A stretch of 53,369 nt of DNA. Origin: Gracilaria domingensis (taxonomy: Eukaryota; Rhodophyta; Florideophyceae; Gracilariales; Gracilariaceae). The notes below the pieces were generated by a model. That model did not search any database. It was given only the letters and a program-made list of their open reading frames with translations, and was not told the origin of the DNA. Below are positions 22,311 to 31,770 of the stretch, in pieces; positions within the stretch are counted from its first letter, which is position 1; the number at the start of each line of letters is the position of its first letter. The DNA is taken from contig VCMS01000009.1 in assembly GCA_022539475.1 (NCBI GenBank), positions 19,572 through 72,940 of the forward strand. The letters are read 5' to 3'. The position numbers were made by a program, and so were the translations under genes.

Positions 22311-23774
22311 TTAGGACGCTACATGTTCAATTGCGAATTGCACGGTCCCAATCAGTTGGCTCTCCTTCAACACTTCTGTCACTTCTGCAGGATCCACGTC
22401 TGCCGGCGTCACCCCCTCAACATCTTCAATTAGAATGGCGACCACACTAACTATAGAGTGTATCTTGTCTGCAAACATCATCCTTCGCATGGTACTCGTC
22501 GACTCATTGAGGTACGAAGCAACACATAACAATTCCTTCATCCCAATGGGCCTCCCATCTCTTCGTATCAGCAGATTGCAACGCCAAAACCTGGCTAATC
22601 GCTTCCACTTCTGTGCACCAGTCGCTGCCAAATATTGTATAGCTTTCAGACGATGCAAACCATCTACAATGAAGCACTTCTTCGTTAGGCGTCCCTTGTC
22701 AGTATCCCTCTCTCCCGTAGTAGCATCTTGTAAGGCCACCACTGGAGAACCCATCGACTGCAATATCCCCCGCTCCTCCATACTCTTCACAAGGGCTTCA
22801 ACGTGGCGTTTACTTACTCCACGGAGTAAATTGGGCGGAGTGTCCACCAGAGTGATGTTAACAGTAACAACAACCATCCGGTAGTGATTGAGGTTCACCT
22901 TTGGTACCTTCTGACGAATTCGTCTGTACGTCTTGCTCCGAGTAGGTGTCCCTTGTGTTCCAGACCGCTCGCCAGAAACACTTGAACGTGCCATTCTTGC
23001 GGACAGAAACAAAACGTCATCGTCCTGCTGCTCCGCAGTTTCTGGTGCAGTTTGGGGTACAGATGGACCAGCTCCTTGTGCGGATTGCGCATCCGCGTCT
23101 GGAAGGGGACCTTTCATGATCTCATCTTCCTCCTCTTGCACAGCCGTCCCCTGCTGAACCGTCTGTTTCGACGCAGAAGATCCCCTTGTGTCGACGGTCT
23201 GATTCATTGCAGCAGATGCCCTTTTCGACGCAGTAGGCTCCGTAGCGGAGATAGACTTTGTTTGACCTGTCCGCTTCGTAGCTGGGGATGATATTGTCTC
23301 CTTAGTCCGCTTCGCAACAGACGATGGACCGGCCCGCGGAGGTGCTACTGATGCTCTACCTCTCGGTGTTGATGAACTTCGAATTGGCTCCGTGCGGCTT
23401 GTCGGCGTCATCGCTTCACTCATAGCGCTCACCGTTCGTCGCTTGGAGGCCGGAATGCTGGCTGCCACCGGTTCCATCATTTTCTCATCCCAAGGAGCGG
23501 CCGTCCGGAGATCCTGGATATATTGTGGAAGATCCAGGCCCTCCGCCCGGTAAGGGTAGAACGTCTGACTGCTTCGACTGATGAGAATATTATGAACCAC
23601 CACAAGACCTGGGTCCAATTGCTTCCCGTGCAACTCGCGGCGTAGAACACTTCCAATTCCATGCAACAACGCTTCCCCGACTATCACCTTTCCTTCATTC
23701 TCAATATCCATCTGCAGCGAAACCCGCATTCCACCTTGCAATAATCGAGTGCTCCGCTGAGTGCGAGGAGTCAC
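22311..23774 (-). CDS. ParB/sulfiredoxin-fold domain protein
   Basis: An open frame of 487 codons; the first ATG is at 23729, giving 472 residues, unless an upstream exon is spliced on. Three parts are visible. Residues ~1-90 are a compact domain with no family I recognise (GEALLHGIGSVLRRELHGKQ). Residues ~100-290 are low-complexity, rich in Ser, Thr, Ala, Arg and Lys, with basic clusters that could be nuclear localisation signals. Residues ~310-440 are a ParB N-terminal-like domain: GVSKRHVEALVKSMEERGIL matches the helix that lists rank-order sites, and KKCFIVDGLHRLKAIQYL matches the (D)GxHRLxA box that binds nucleotide in ParB and Srx proteins. In bacteria this fold is a CTP switch or a nuclease; in eukaryotes it is sporadic. 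It lies 1.1 kb downstream of the Plavaka-like transposase on the same strand and may be an accessory gene of that element. Confidence 0.7.
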   Translation of the reverse strand: MTPRTQRSTRLLQGGMRVSLQMDIENEGKVIVGEALLHGIGSVLRRELHGKQLDPGLVVVHNILISRSSQTFYPYRAEGLDLPQYIQDLRTAAPWDEKMMEPVAASIPASKRRTVSAMSEAMTPTSRTEPIRSSSTPRGRASVAPPRAGPSSVAKRTKETISSPATKRTGQTKSISATEPTASKRASAAMNQTVDTRGSSASKQTVQQGTAVQEEEDEIMKGPLPDADAQSAQGAGPSVPQTAPETAEQQDDDVLFLSARMARSSVSGERSGTQGTPTRSKTYRRIRQKVPKVNLNHYRMVVVTVNITLVDTPPNLLRGVSKRHVEALVKSMEERGILQSMGSPVVALQDATTGERDTDKGRLTKKCFIVDGLHRLKAIQYLAATGAQKWKRLARFWRCNLLIRRDGRPIGMKELLCVASYLNESTSTMRRMMFADKIHSIVSVVAILIEDVEGVTPADVDPAEVTEVLKESQLIGTVQFAIEHVAS

Positions 23775-24130
23775 GCTTTGCGTACGCTTTCGAACACGAG
23801 TTGGCTTCTTGTTGAACAGCTATTGCAGTGAAAGGTGTATATCAACAATACGCTCGCTCTGGACGATACAAGAACGGATGCGAGCCTTTTAAATGGCGAC
23901 TTACGCTGGGCACCCCCGCTTTCGGCAGCTCCTCCCAGCGCACTGCCAGTCTCGTCCGTGTCCTGTCCGTGGCCGCTCGCACGCTGATTGTACGCTTTAG
24001 AGTCGTGGAGTTCACGCAATGATGACTCACGTGAGCAATGGTCGCGCTGTCTAATCGTGATCTTCAAATGCTTTGCATAGTAGTCAAGAGTACACTCATT
24101 CACTTCCATGTAGAGCCTACTCCCGCAAAT
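23775..24130. other. Region upstream of the ParB-domain gene
   Basis: A minus-strand frame of 136 codons (23771-24181) overlaps the beginning of the ParB frame by a few bases. It contains an Arg/His-rich middle but nothing I recognise. It may be an untranslated leader or an upstream exon of the ParB gene. Confidence 0.3.
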
Positions 24131-25015
24131 ACACGTGGACAGCGGCGCCAACGTACCGGCGGCCGGGTGTACCGAAATCACTGCGGGGCGGCGTGTTTTG
24201 GGAGATCCCGGGAAGGCGCCGGAATGTGGCCAGAACGTGCCCGCGGGCGGGAGGGGTCGGTCGTGTTAGGGTACCTACCCTAACACGACCGGACCCCCCA
24301 GCCCGCGGGCATAAAATCGCACATTTTTCAAAAAATCGTCCAAAACGTGCCCGCGGGCGGGGGGGGGGGTCCGGTCGTGTTAGGGTAGCTACCCTAACAC
24401 GACCGACCCCCCCGCCCGCGGGCATAAAATCGCACATTTTAAAATCGCAAATTTTTCAAAAAATCGTCGAAAACGTGCCCGCGGGCGGGGGGGTCCGGTC
24501 GTGTTAGGGTACCTACCCTAACACGACCGACCCCCCCCAGCCCGCGGGCATAAAATCACACATTTTTCAAAAAATCGTCCAAAACGTGCCCGCGGGCGGG
24601 GGGGTCCGGTCGTGTTAGGGTAGGTACCCTAACACGACCGACCCCCCCCCGCCCGCGGGCATAAAATCGCACATTTTAAAATCGCAAAATTTTCAAAAAA
24701 ACGTCCAGAACGTGCCCGCGGGCGGAGGGGGTCGGTCGTGTTAGGGTAGCTACCCTAACACGACCGACCCCCCCCGCCCGCGGGCATAAAATCGCACCTT
24801 TTTCAAAAAATCGTCCAAAACGTGCCCGCGGGCGGGGGGGTCCGGTCGTGTTAGGGTAGCTACCCTAACACGACCGACCCCCCCCCCCCCCGCCCGCGGG
24901 CACGTTCTGGCCACATTCTGGCACCCTCCGGAGACCTTCGAAAGCACTCCTCCCGGCTCTTCCGGCAGTGATTTCGCTGCACACGCCGTGCACATATATC
25001 AAACTAGAGAAAACT
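24130..25015. repeat. Large inverted repeat enclosing six tandem GC-rich palindromes
   Basis: Six units of ~109-130 bases start at about 24233, 24340, 24470, 24582, 24708 and 24818. Each has the arms GCCCGCGGGC, a G-run, then the palindrome GGTCGTGTTAGGGTA centred on AGCT or a variant, its mirror TACCCTAACACGACC, a C-run, and GCCCGCGGGC again. Units are linked by an AT-rich spacer (ATAAAATCGCACATTTTTCA). The outer edges continue the symmetry: AATGTGGCCAGAACGTGCCC on the left and its complement GGGCACGTTCTGGCCACATT on the right, with weaker likeness out to a shared CGAAATCACTGC on each side. So there are hairpins within a larger foldback. It lies between the end of the Plavaka-like gene and the ParB-domain gene. 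Homopolymer lengths differ between units and may include sequencing error. Confidence 0.92.
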
Positions 25016-27897
25016 AGCGCTTCACACCCACTTGATCCGCGACTTTTGGCACAATACGCGACCTTTGCAATAGCTCCGAATCGCGACGTGGCCGACATCA
25101 GAGCGACTACCTGGGCAACCCAAGTCTCTGAATCTTCTCCGCTTACCAATACAGTGGAAAACCTTGGCTTTCTACTGGGACCAAATGCTGGAGAAGCGAA
25201 GACATGTTGGATGATGGGGTATTTGGGTCGTCCCAGCTTAAGTGCCTTAGAAGACGAATCGAAGTGTTCAAGAGTCGGAACGAAACCGCCTTTCACGAGG
25301 GCCGAATTCACCAGAGTTATCCTTGTCTTTTCTGGGAAGTATGTAATAGAGTGCTCATCCAGTGTTTCTTTCACGAGACTGAGGAAAGAAGGAAGGGCCT
25401 GTTCACCAATTTGATCAAGAATCGACCTTGTGTCCCTACTTGAGAACATCTCTCTAACAGCAGTCCATGTTTTTGAACTGGACATACTTGAAACACAATG
25501 TTGAAGAGCTCGTAAAGTGAAAGAACGCCCTCTCATTGCAAACTGAGGAAGCTGTGTGGAAGTTCCTGGTAAACCTGGATTACGCTGGTAAGGAGTATTG
25601 CCATTCCATTGCTTTCTAACATGTCCGTGCTCAATGGAGCGAATAGTCTCCTCCACAGCCGTTGCTGTTCTTCTGGACGTCTTTTTGTAGTGTCTTTTAA
25701 ATAGCAGGTGTGCATGTTCGTATATGCCTGCGTCGTAGTACTTGATACTTCCCAGAGGGCGAATATCGTCCACGAGATGATCGAGAAGATGAAACTTCAG
25801 AGTTCCCAGTCTGGAGGGATGAAAATCCGCCAGAGTCTTTGTTGCGGAACGCTTGAAGGCTTCAATCTCCGAACTAAGACACAGGAGAGAGCTTTCAGTC
25901 CAATACGGGTCACGATTGTATCTGAATAAGGTCGAGAGCAAGTCCGAGTACTGAGAGAAAACGGTTGTGATTGGGGCAACGTCCTGTTCTCCACAGCATA
26001 TGTCAAAGAATGCTCCTATGAAGGGAAAGACCATGTCAAGTGCTTTGTAGTTTTTGGCCTCCAGCATTCCACGGAGACCGTCTTTCGTGAAGATACCATT
26101 CAAAGATTTGTCTTTCTCCTGCGTGGAGAAATCGATATGTAAACTTTTGGCAGGAGAATCGCGTTCTATGGCAGCTAGAATTGCGTTTGCATGGTTGAGG
26201 AGTTGGGTGCGTATCGTTCGAAATGAACGCGATGCAGATGTTCCTATTGTGGTGCACAGGGTGTCTGACTGCAGTCTCTCGATTGTGGCCGTTTTTATCA
26301 ACTTTGAGATGCCGAGATGCAAGTTGTGTAATGGTTCGAATGAGAACAGACTGTATGGAGACAATCCCGGGATCATTCCAAGGCTTACGGAAGTTTCGAG
26401 GAACGAAGGAATGAGAGATATGGAATTTGAACGCATCAGAGTATCCGCTTGAGATCTCCTCTCCCTCGCACGACGTGGACGTCTTTCCGCCTCGTCTTTT
26501 TGTGCATGTTGCAAGATAGCTGTGTATGTTTTTCGGATGCTTTTCGTGTGCTTCTGAGAACGTCCGTTGAATGAGGTGGGAATAGGACTGCATAAAGATG
26601 AGCGAGGGGCTTTGCATCTATGACACGGGCTTTCCGTTTTGGTCCCATGAAGAATGGACAGAATGTCCTTAGCCTCAGGAATATCCGCACAATAACTTGC
26701 AAGCAGAGGATGGCACACTCGACTTAGTTTGTCTTCGCCGATGAACTGAAAACCTTTCTGCGTGAGATTTAGAATGGGCTCCAGGACTTGACGAAGAGAT
26801 TCTTGAAGGATTTGCATCCTGGACTCGCGTAGAGACTTGCTAGAAACGAATAGCATTGCGTCTGCTTCAGATGCGGAAACCTCGATCAGTGTGGTAGGGA
26901 AGTATGCCACTACTGTGAGGTCGTCACGGATACACTTACGGCGAAGCTCGTCGGAGAAGTTGAGAAATATGAGGTGAAGAGGATAGGCGGTAACCGATGT
27001 TTGCTTTAGAGTTGTTGAAGACTTATCGGTGTATACCTGCAGGAGACCTACGAAAGATTCACTGTAACTTATTTCTTGGGAGTACCACACTATTCTACTA
27101 TCCAAAGAGCCCATGACCATTTCCTTAAGTTTTGAGGTGGCGTCTCTTGCGAGAAAGCCGGACATGGGGTGAGATATTTTCGTGAAGTGGGTCTGAGGTA
27201 TAGGGTGGAAGAATGAGTTTTCGTTGTTAGCCAACTGGAGCTGTTTCACAAGTGTCTGAACGGGGTCTCTCGTGTAGAGGGTGGCGCTGAACTTACATCC
27301 TTCTGGCGAGACAGTTCTGCGATTGAAACCGTCCTTTGAGGCGTATCGTTCGAAAATGGCCTTCTTCAGTTCTGTACAGCGCTTGGAACTTGTTATGGTC
27401 TTGTTGAATCGCTTTTGCGAGAATCGCGGGTCCCGAAGTAGCCCAATTAGCTCGTCAGCCTCACGATGACCAAGGTTGGAAGCTACTGAAGCCAGACAAA
27501 CCGTGAGATAATCCATATGCAAATCACCGAGGGCCTCCTCAGAAGGCACTGGGCGGGAACTGCTTCCGTGTTCTCGCTCTAATGACGCGGGAGCCGGGGA
27601 AGGAGAAACACAATGCGAAGTGTCCGGAATGGGAGGGGCGCACGGAGTGGGGTCGACGATGTCCTCGGACACTGGAGGCTCGGGAAGGCGACAAGGGGCA
27701 GTGACCGTTTCGGAAGATGCGGGCGCGGGCGCGGAAAGCTTGAGACGCTTGCTTCTCCGAATGGGCCGGCTATTGTCGTCTTCCAGCGCTGCTTTCAGAC
27801 GAAACGGGCAATGGTTGACATGCTGTTGAAGAGATAGGACTCCTCGGCGAGTAACGAAGGGGCACCCACGCTTCTTATGTGTACAGTAGTAGACCAT
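24865..27897 (-). mobile_element. Plavaka-like (CACTA/CMC superfamily) transposase
   Basis: An uninterrupted frame of 1010 codons from the ATG at 27897; it stays open 84 bases farther up. Residues 5-31 hold a C2HC finger (YYCTHKKRGCPF, then HVNHC). Residues ~40-130 are a basic, Pro-rich linker. The core carries blocks I associate with fungal Plavaka transposases: VYTDKSSTTLKQ with AYPLHLIFLNFSDELRRK (~310-350); VVAYFPTTL; a CHRCKAPRSSL zinc ligand pair (~450); SLFSFEPLHNLHLGISK (~555); and a late LKFHLLDHLVDDIRPLG with HLLFKRHYKKTSRRT. The catalytic triad cannot be assigned by eye. The last ~40 residues run into the palindrome array, so the true stop may have been lost or the array may have inserted into the 3' end. 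Intact length suggests recent activity. Confidence 0.72.
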
Positions 27898-28260
27898 GGG
27901 AAGAAGAACTGAACGAGAAACGACGACAAACACTGCAAGGGAAGGGCGTCCGAAGGGAGAAGGAGGTCGAGCGACAGTCAATATCGACGTCTTGCTCAGA
28001 ACGGAGAATATATTTTGAGTTTAAATCACGTGCTTTCGTTCAAAAAGGAACGTAGGTACACGTCGACCTCAACACAAGGGTGTACTTCTCGTATTATCTA
28101 CCACTGGTTATAAACCTGTGGATTCCCAACGTTGTACGCTGTACACTTGTCCAATCTCGCACAGAAAAATAAATCTCTTCCCTTCGCCGCCGCCGCCGCG
28201 CCTCCGACGTCCGAACTTCCGTTACCGTCGTGAGCCATGCCATCGATATCATCGCGTTAT
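27898..28260. promoter_or_regulatory. Upstream region of the Plavaka-like gene
   Basis: No gene here. A CCGCCGCCGCCGCGCC tract lies at about 28184-28202. The start of transcription of the transposase should fall in this region, but no promoter motif could be picked out with confidence. Confidence 0.3.
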
Positions 28261-28342
28261 ACTCCGCTCCGTCGTACTTTTTCCCGCCCTCCACTTTATG
28301 GAGGCTCCATAAAGTAGAGGGCGGAAGAAAGTAGGACGGAGT
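28261..28342. repeat. Near-perfect hairpin H1
   Basis: CCGCCCTCCACTTTATGGAG is mirrored by CTCCATAAAGTAGAGGGCGG, with outer arms ACTCCG..GTACTTTTT and AAGAAAGTAGGACGGAGT. Total ~82 bases with almost no loop. It has the form of a foldback element or a transposon end. Confidence 0.85.
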
Positions 28343-28594
28343 CATTCGTATCTGAGGGATGTTTTCCGTGCAGTCTTTTCGTACGTTCTCCCATATCCTT
28401 CCACGTATCTTTGCTCTAAACTAACCAATCCTCACCGCGTTTCTTCGCGCTCTGCGACATGGAAACGGCAGGAAATAAGCTAATCACCCTCAACTTCTTC
28501 TATTTGTTCAAGATATAGAACGAGTTGAAGGGTGAAAACGGGAACCCGGTAACCCAAACCGACGACTGTAAGTACGCGACCAATAGTTCATTTC
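28343..28594. other. Spacer between hairpins H1 and H2
   Basis: No gene or further repeat was recognised. Confidence 0.3.
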
Positions 28595-28679
28595 GTTGCG
28601 CCATAGGCTCTAGCTTCGCGTCTTGCGCTGCTTTTCAAAAGTAGCGCAAGACTCGAGAAGCTAAAGCCTATGGCGCAAC
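28595..28679. repeat. Near-perfect hairpin H2
   Basis: Left arm GTTGCGCCATAGGCT, TAGCTTC, GTCTTGCGCT; right arm AGCGCAAGAC, GAAGCTA, AGCCTATGGCGCAAC. The arms meet at a TTTTCAAAA centre. About 85 bases in all. Confidence 0.88.
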
Positions 28680-28712
28680 AAACCAAGTTGGTTTCTCGGC
28701 GATCTTGGATCT

Positions 28713-29470
28713 CTGCCTGTTCGGGATAGGCGATTCTGGTACTTGGTTGAGACATAGGTTTCTGTCTAGTTTATCGCATCTTGCGGTATGTTTGCTGCAT
28801 GGGCATTCTCGGTGTCGTTGCTTGTGAGTTCTTGCTTCGAGACCTTTCGCGTTTTACGATGAATGGATTGCTGGTAATCTAACCGATCACTTTCCTTCTT
28901 CTTCTTCCTTTTGCGAGTTACTAGGTCCCTCGACTTTTCTAGCCCAACGTTTCTGTTTTGCTTTATCAATGGTACGTTCCATCGCAATTCAAATGTTTCC
29001 AACGGAGCATTGACTAACTTATGGATACTTTCTGCTTGCGTATACAGGTAAACGACCAATTTTATTTCATCTCTCCAGATCCATCATCGATCTTGAGAGA
29101 CAAAATGAAATTGGTCGTTTACCTGTCTGACTGTTCGGGATAGGCGATTCTGGTACTTGTTTGGGATATAGGCTAGATTCTCGTTTATCGCGTCTTGCGG
29201 TATATTTGCTGCATGGGCATTCTCGGTGTCCTTGCTTGTGAGTTCTCGCTTCGACACCTTTCGCGGTTTACGATGATATGGTGGGCTGGTAATCTAACCG
29301 ATTCCTTTCCTGCTTCTTCTTCCGATTGCGAATTACCAGGTCCCTCGACTTTTCTAGTGCAACGTTTCTGTTTTGTTTTATCAATGGTACGTTCCATCGC
29401 ATTTCAAATGTATCTAACGGATCATTGACTAACTTATGGATACTTTCTGCTTGCGTATACAGGTAAATGA
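28713..29470. repeat. Two ~342-bp direct repeats with hairpin H3 between them
   Basis: 28713-29053 and 29127-29470 are direct copies, near 90% alike by eye (shared words include TGTTCGGGATAGGCGATTCT, GCTGCATGGGCATTCTCGGT and TACTTTCTGCTTGCGTATAC). Between them, 29044-29126 is a hairpin whose arms are ACAGGTAAACGACCAATTTT and its complement. The left arm is the end of copy 1, and the same end in copy 2 is ACAGGTAAATGAC. So the hairpin arose at the repeat boundary. No protein-like frame lies in either copy. Confidence 0.88.
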
Positions 29471-29508
29471 CTTTTGATGCGGACGTAGCTCACGAGTTGC
29501 AGGTGCAG

Positions 29509-29671
29509 GTTCCTCAAGTAGGGAACCATGCATCTGGGCATGGTTCCCTACATGAGGAACGGAGAGGATGAGGCGCTTCGCGCCTCATCCTCTCGGAGTG
29601 CGTATGTGTTCTACCGATCCAGCACTATGGTGGAGGTGCAGTCTGCGGCATCTGTCGCAGATTGCGCCTAC
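29509..29671. repeat. Three consecutive hairpins H4-H6
   Basis: H4 (29509-29560): GTTCCTCAAGTAGGGAACCA pairs with GGTTCCCTACATGAGGAAC across a short loop. H5 (29562-29594): GAGAGGATGAGGCGC, loop TTC, GCGCCTCATCCTCTC, a perfect stem of 15. H6 (29635-29671): GGTGCAGTCTGCG pairs with CGCAGATTGCGCC. Between H5 and H6 is 40 bases of ordinary sequence. Confidence 0.88.
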
Positions 29672-30069
29672 ACCCGATCCATTATGGGGAAATGGTACAT
29701 GTAATATAGCGAAGTAGTGGTTAGCAAAAGCGGTCGATAGAAGAATAGATACGAATAAAACGGTATGATTTCATAATGGGCATCATCTGTACTAGCACTA
29801 GTATTCCATGCGTTGCAGGGTATCATTCCGCAGAAGGTATCGTGTAATGTGCACCTTAATGGAAACTGAACCTAGACTTCGCGAAATACAGTTCAGGTAG
29901 CCCTCGACTAAAGAACTAGCACGAGTGGAAAACCCCCCAGTATTTACTTCACAGAGATTCTGGACGACCCAAGCAATTATCTGCAAATTTTGAAATAATT
30001 GATCTCGATATTTTTTCAAAAAATTTACTGGACGACCCTTGCCAATTTCTGGACGACCCTCGCCAAAAA
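29672..30069. other. Spacer with repeated CTGGACGACCC words
   Basis: CTGGACGACCC or TGGACGACCC occurs three to four times between 29960 and 30055, spaced by AT-rich sequence. It marks the truncation edge of the Gag-like relic that follows. No gene is seen. Confidence 0.4.
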
Positions 30070-31062
30070 CTAGCATCTGCAAGAGACAGACGGAGACCGC
30101 CTCTCATGGCGGATGAAGTTCTGGAGGAAGTTAGATCGCGAACGGCGGGGGAGACATCGAAACTCCGCCCGAAGAATCGGTCTTGTCCAGCATATGGCTT
30201 CCTGCCGTGCAACGGGCATTCCTCGCCAGGCGAAGGTTTCCAACTCCGCTAGGCGGTCGCAATAACTGATTTCCGCGCGGGTGCGGTAAAACGCCACATC
30301 GAAGTCCATCCCTTGCGGGATAGGAAACTCGAAGGGCGCCCGGCCTTGCCGTTTGTAAGCCAACATGACAAAGTTGGCATGGGCCTCTTCCTGGGATTGC
30401 CGGTTCTCTCGCGCTACCTGATGGACAGGAATCGCGATGCGCGTACGCCAATTACACGAAGTGGTCACCATTGCTGGGAGATCCCCCGGAAGGGTATTGC
30501 GTTGGTCGCCATACTCAGTGATGAGGCTTTCATTGAACACCGCAGTTGGGTGGAACCACGGCGCGAGCCGGAGACGTTTCGCATGTCGCCGGTTCGCCGG
30601 GTTGAGCCCTACAAGGGAGTTGAAGGACGGCTAGACCACACCTGGATGGAACCCGAGGACGGGGCCCGCGAGAGCGGCATGCTGCGCGGAGGATCCTGCG
30701 GCAGTGTTCGATTGCCCGGCGGACGGGTTGGAGCCCTGTTCAGGGAGCGGAACGGAGCGGAATCCGGTGGAGCCCCCTCGAGAGAACGGTGGTTGGTTCG
30801 GAGGCTGGTTCGGTAGAACACCACTCATAGTGAGGTCTAGTTCCGGTGTCGGAGGAAAGTTGATCGCAGGAGCGAGACGTTCGGTACTCTGAGGAGGTGC
30901 TGCTACTGCAGGGGCAGAGAGCACGTCGTTGACGGGGGAAGGAGAAGAACATACCGGAGGACCGGGGAGCACTGCACTTATATCTTCTTGGCTCGGCACC
31001 ATCCTGCCCTCGTCGAGGTTGTATTGCCGCCTAAGGAGGGGGATATGTAGTGCAACGCTCAT
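30070..31062 (-). pseudogene. Gag-like protein, copy 1, with one in-frame TAG and truncated 3' end
   Basis: On the minus strand the frame opens inside the terminal repeat (31062) or at a Met at about 31005. It is Pro/Ser/Thr-rich for ~140 residues, as in many Gag N-termini. A single TAG at 30633-30631 interrupts it. In the same frame it continues with LAPWFHPTAVFNES, NWRTRIAIP, DVAFYRTRAEISYCDRLAEL and AICWTRPILRAEFR, each matched in copy 2 (AAWFHPQVVMMRS, DWQYRIAIP, DFAFYRTLAEIQYSENLARL, LLCWTRPLLRAEFR). It stops near 30090 where unrelated sequence begins. The name Gag is inference from setting and composition; no zinc knuckle or protease motif is seen. Confidence 0.55.
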
Positions 31063-31770
31063 CTATGAGGATTCTGGCTGGACTTAGTCATATTTCCCGT
31101 TTACGGGTGTGCCTGGTACACACCAGTATATGACTAGTAGTTACTAGTGGTTGCCATTGAGATGGTTCGGACACGTGGGACACGGTGGAGCTGGTCGGAG
31201 GTTGGCCACTACACGTGGGCGGTTGCCACAAGTAGTGGGAAGTTTAGTTAATATTATTTATTAATTTTAGTGAGGACACTACTTAGTGCGAGGGCGTCGC
31301 TGCAGTCGCACCAGTAAAGTGCCCGAACCAAGGGTGATCCTACTTCAAGGATCTTGGCTCTAGCCACTCTCGCCTTCGGCGGTGCACAACTCCTTATCGG
31401 AGGGACTCCCCGTTGTAACGGTGCGGCTATCCACCCTGCATCTCCACAGAACCCAACTTTGGGAGTGTTATAACCATCTGTTGTCGTGTTCGACCCTGTA
31501 GAGGGAATACCCCGGCGATACGCCATACCTCTCTTTTCCCATTCTCCTCCCCTTCTTTCCCTTTTCCCACTCCGTGGTTTCGTCCCTCTTTCGAGGCTAC
31601 TACACTCGCGTGAGAGTCACCCTTCTCTACTCAACTCTCAACGCCCCGTCGTGACGGTTTGGCCCCGGTCTTACACCCGGCTAGTTGTACCATTCCAGAG
31701 AGGCTCTGTTCTCTGGGTTGCCCTCAGTAGAGGAAGATCCCGAACGTCTTCGTGGTGTTTTCCTGCTCGC
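31046..31770 (+). repeat. Long terminal repeat A (inverted partner of 6309-7028)
   Basis: It starts TGTAGTGCAACGCTC right after a purine tract (GGAGGGGGATA). The whole segment is the reverse complement of 6309-7028. CTTACA at about 31670-31675 could be the end of the LTR proper, giving TGTA..TACA termini, but likeness between the two copies continues through the tail of the Gag-like frame to about 31770. Both copies contain a CTAGTAGTTACTAG palindrome and an AT-rich TTAATATTATTTATTAA box about 200 bases from the TGTAG end. Confidence 0.65.

Noticed and set aside
24117..24507. Arg/Gly/Pro-rich frames within the palindrome array
   Set aside because: They are translations of the GC-rich repeat unit and recur with each unit on both strands.
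24230..24905. CRISPR-like array of repeats
   Set aside because: The repeated part is itself a long palindrome and the spacers are near-identical AT-rich linkers, not unique. No cas genes are present and the setting is eukaryotic.
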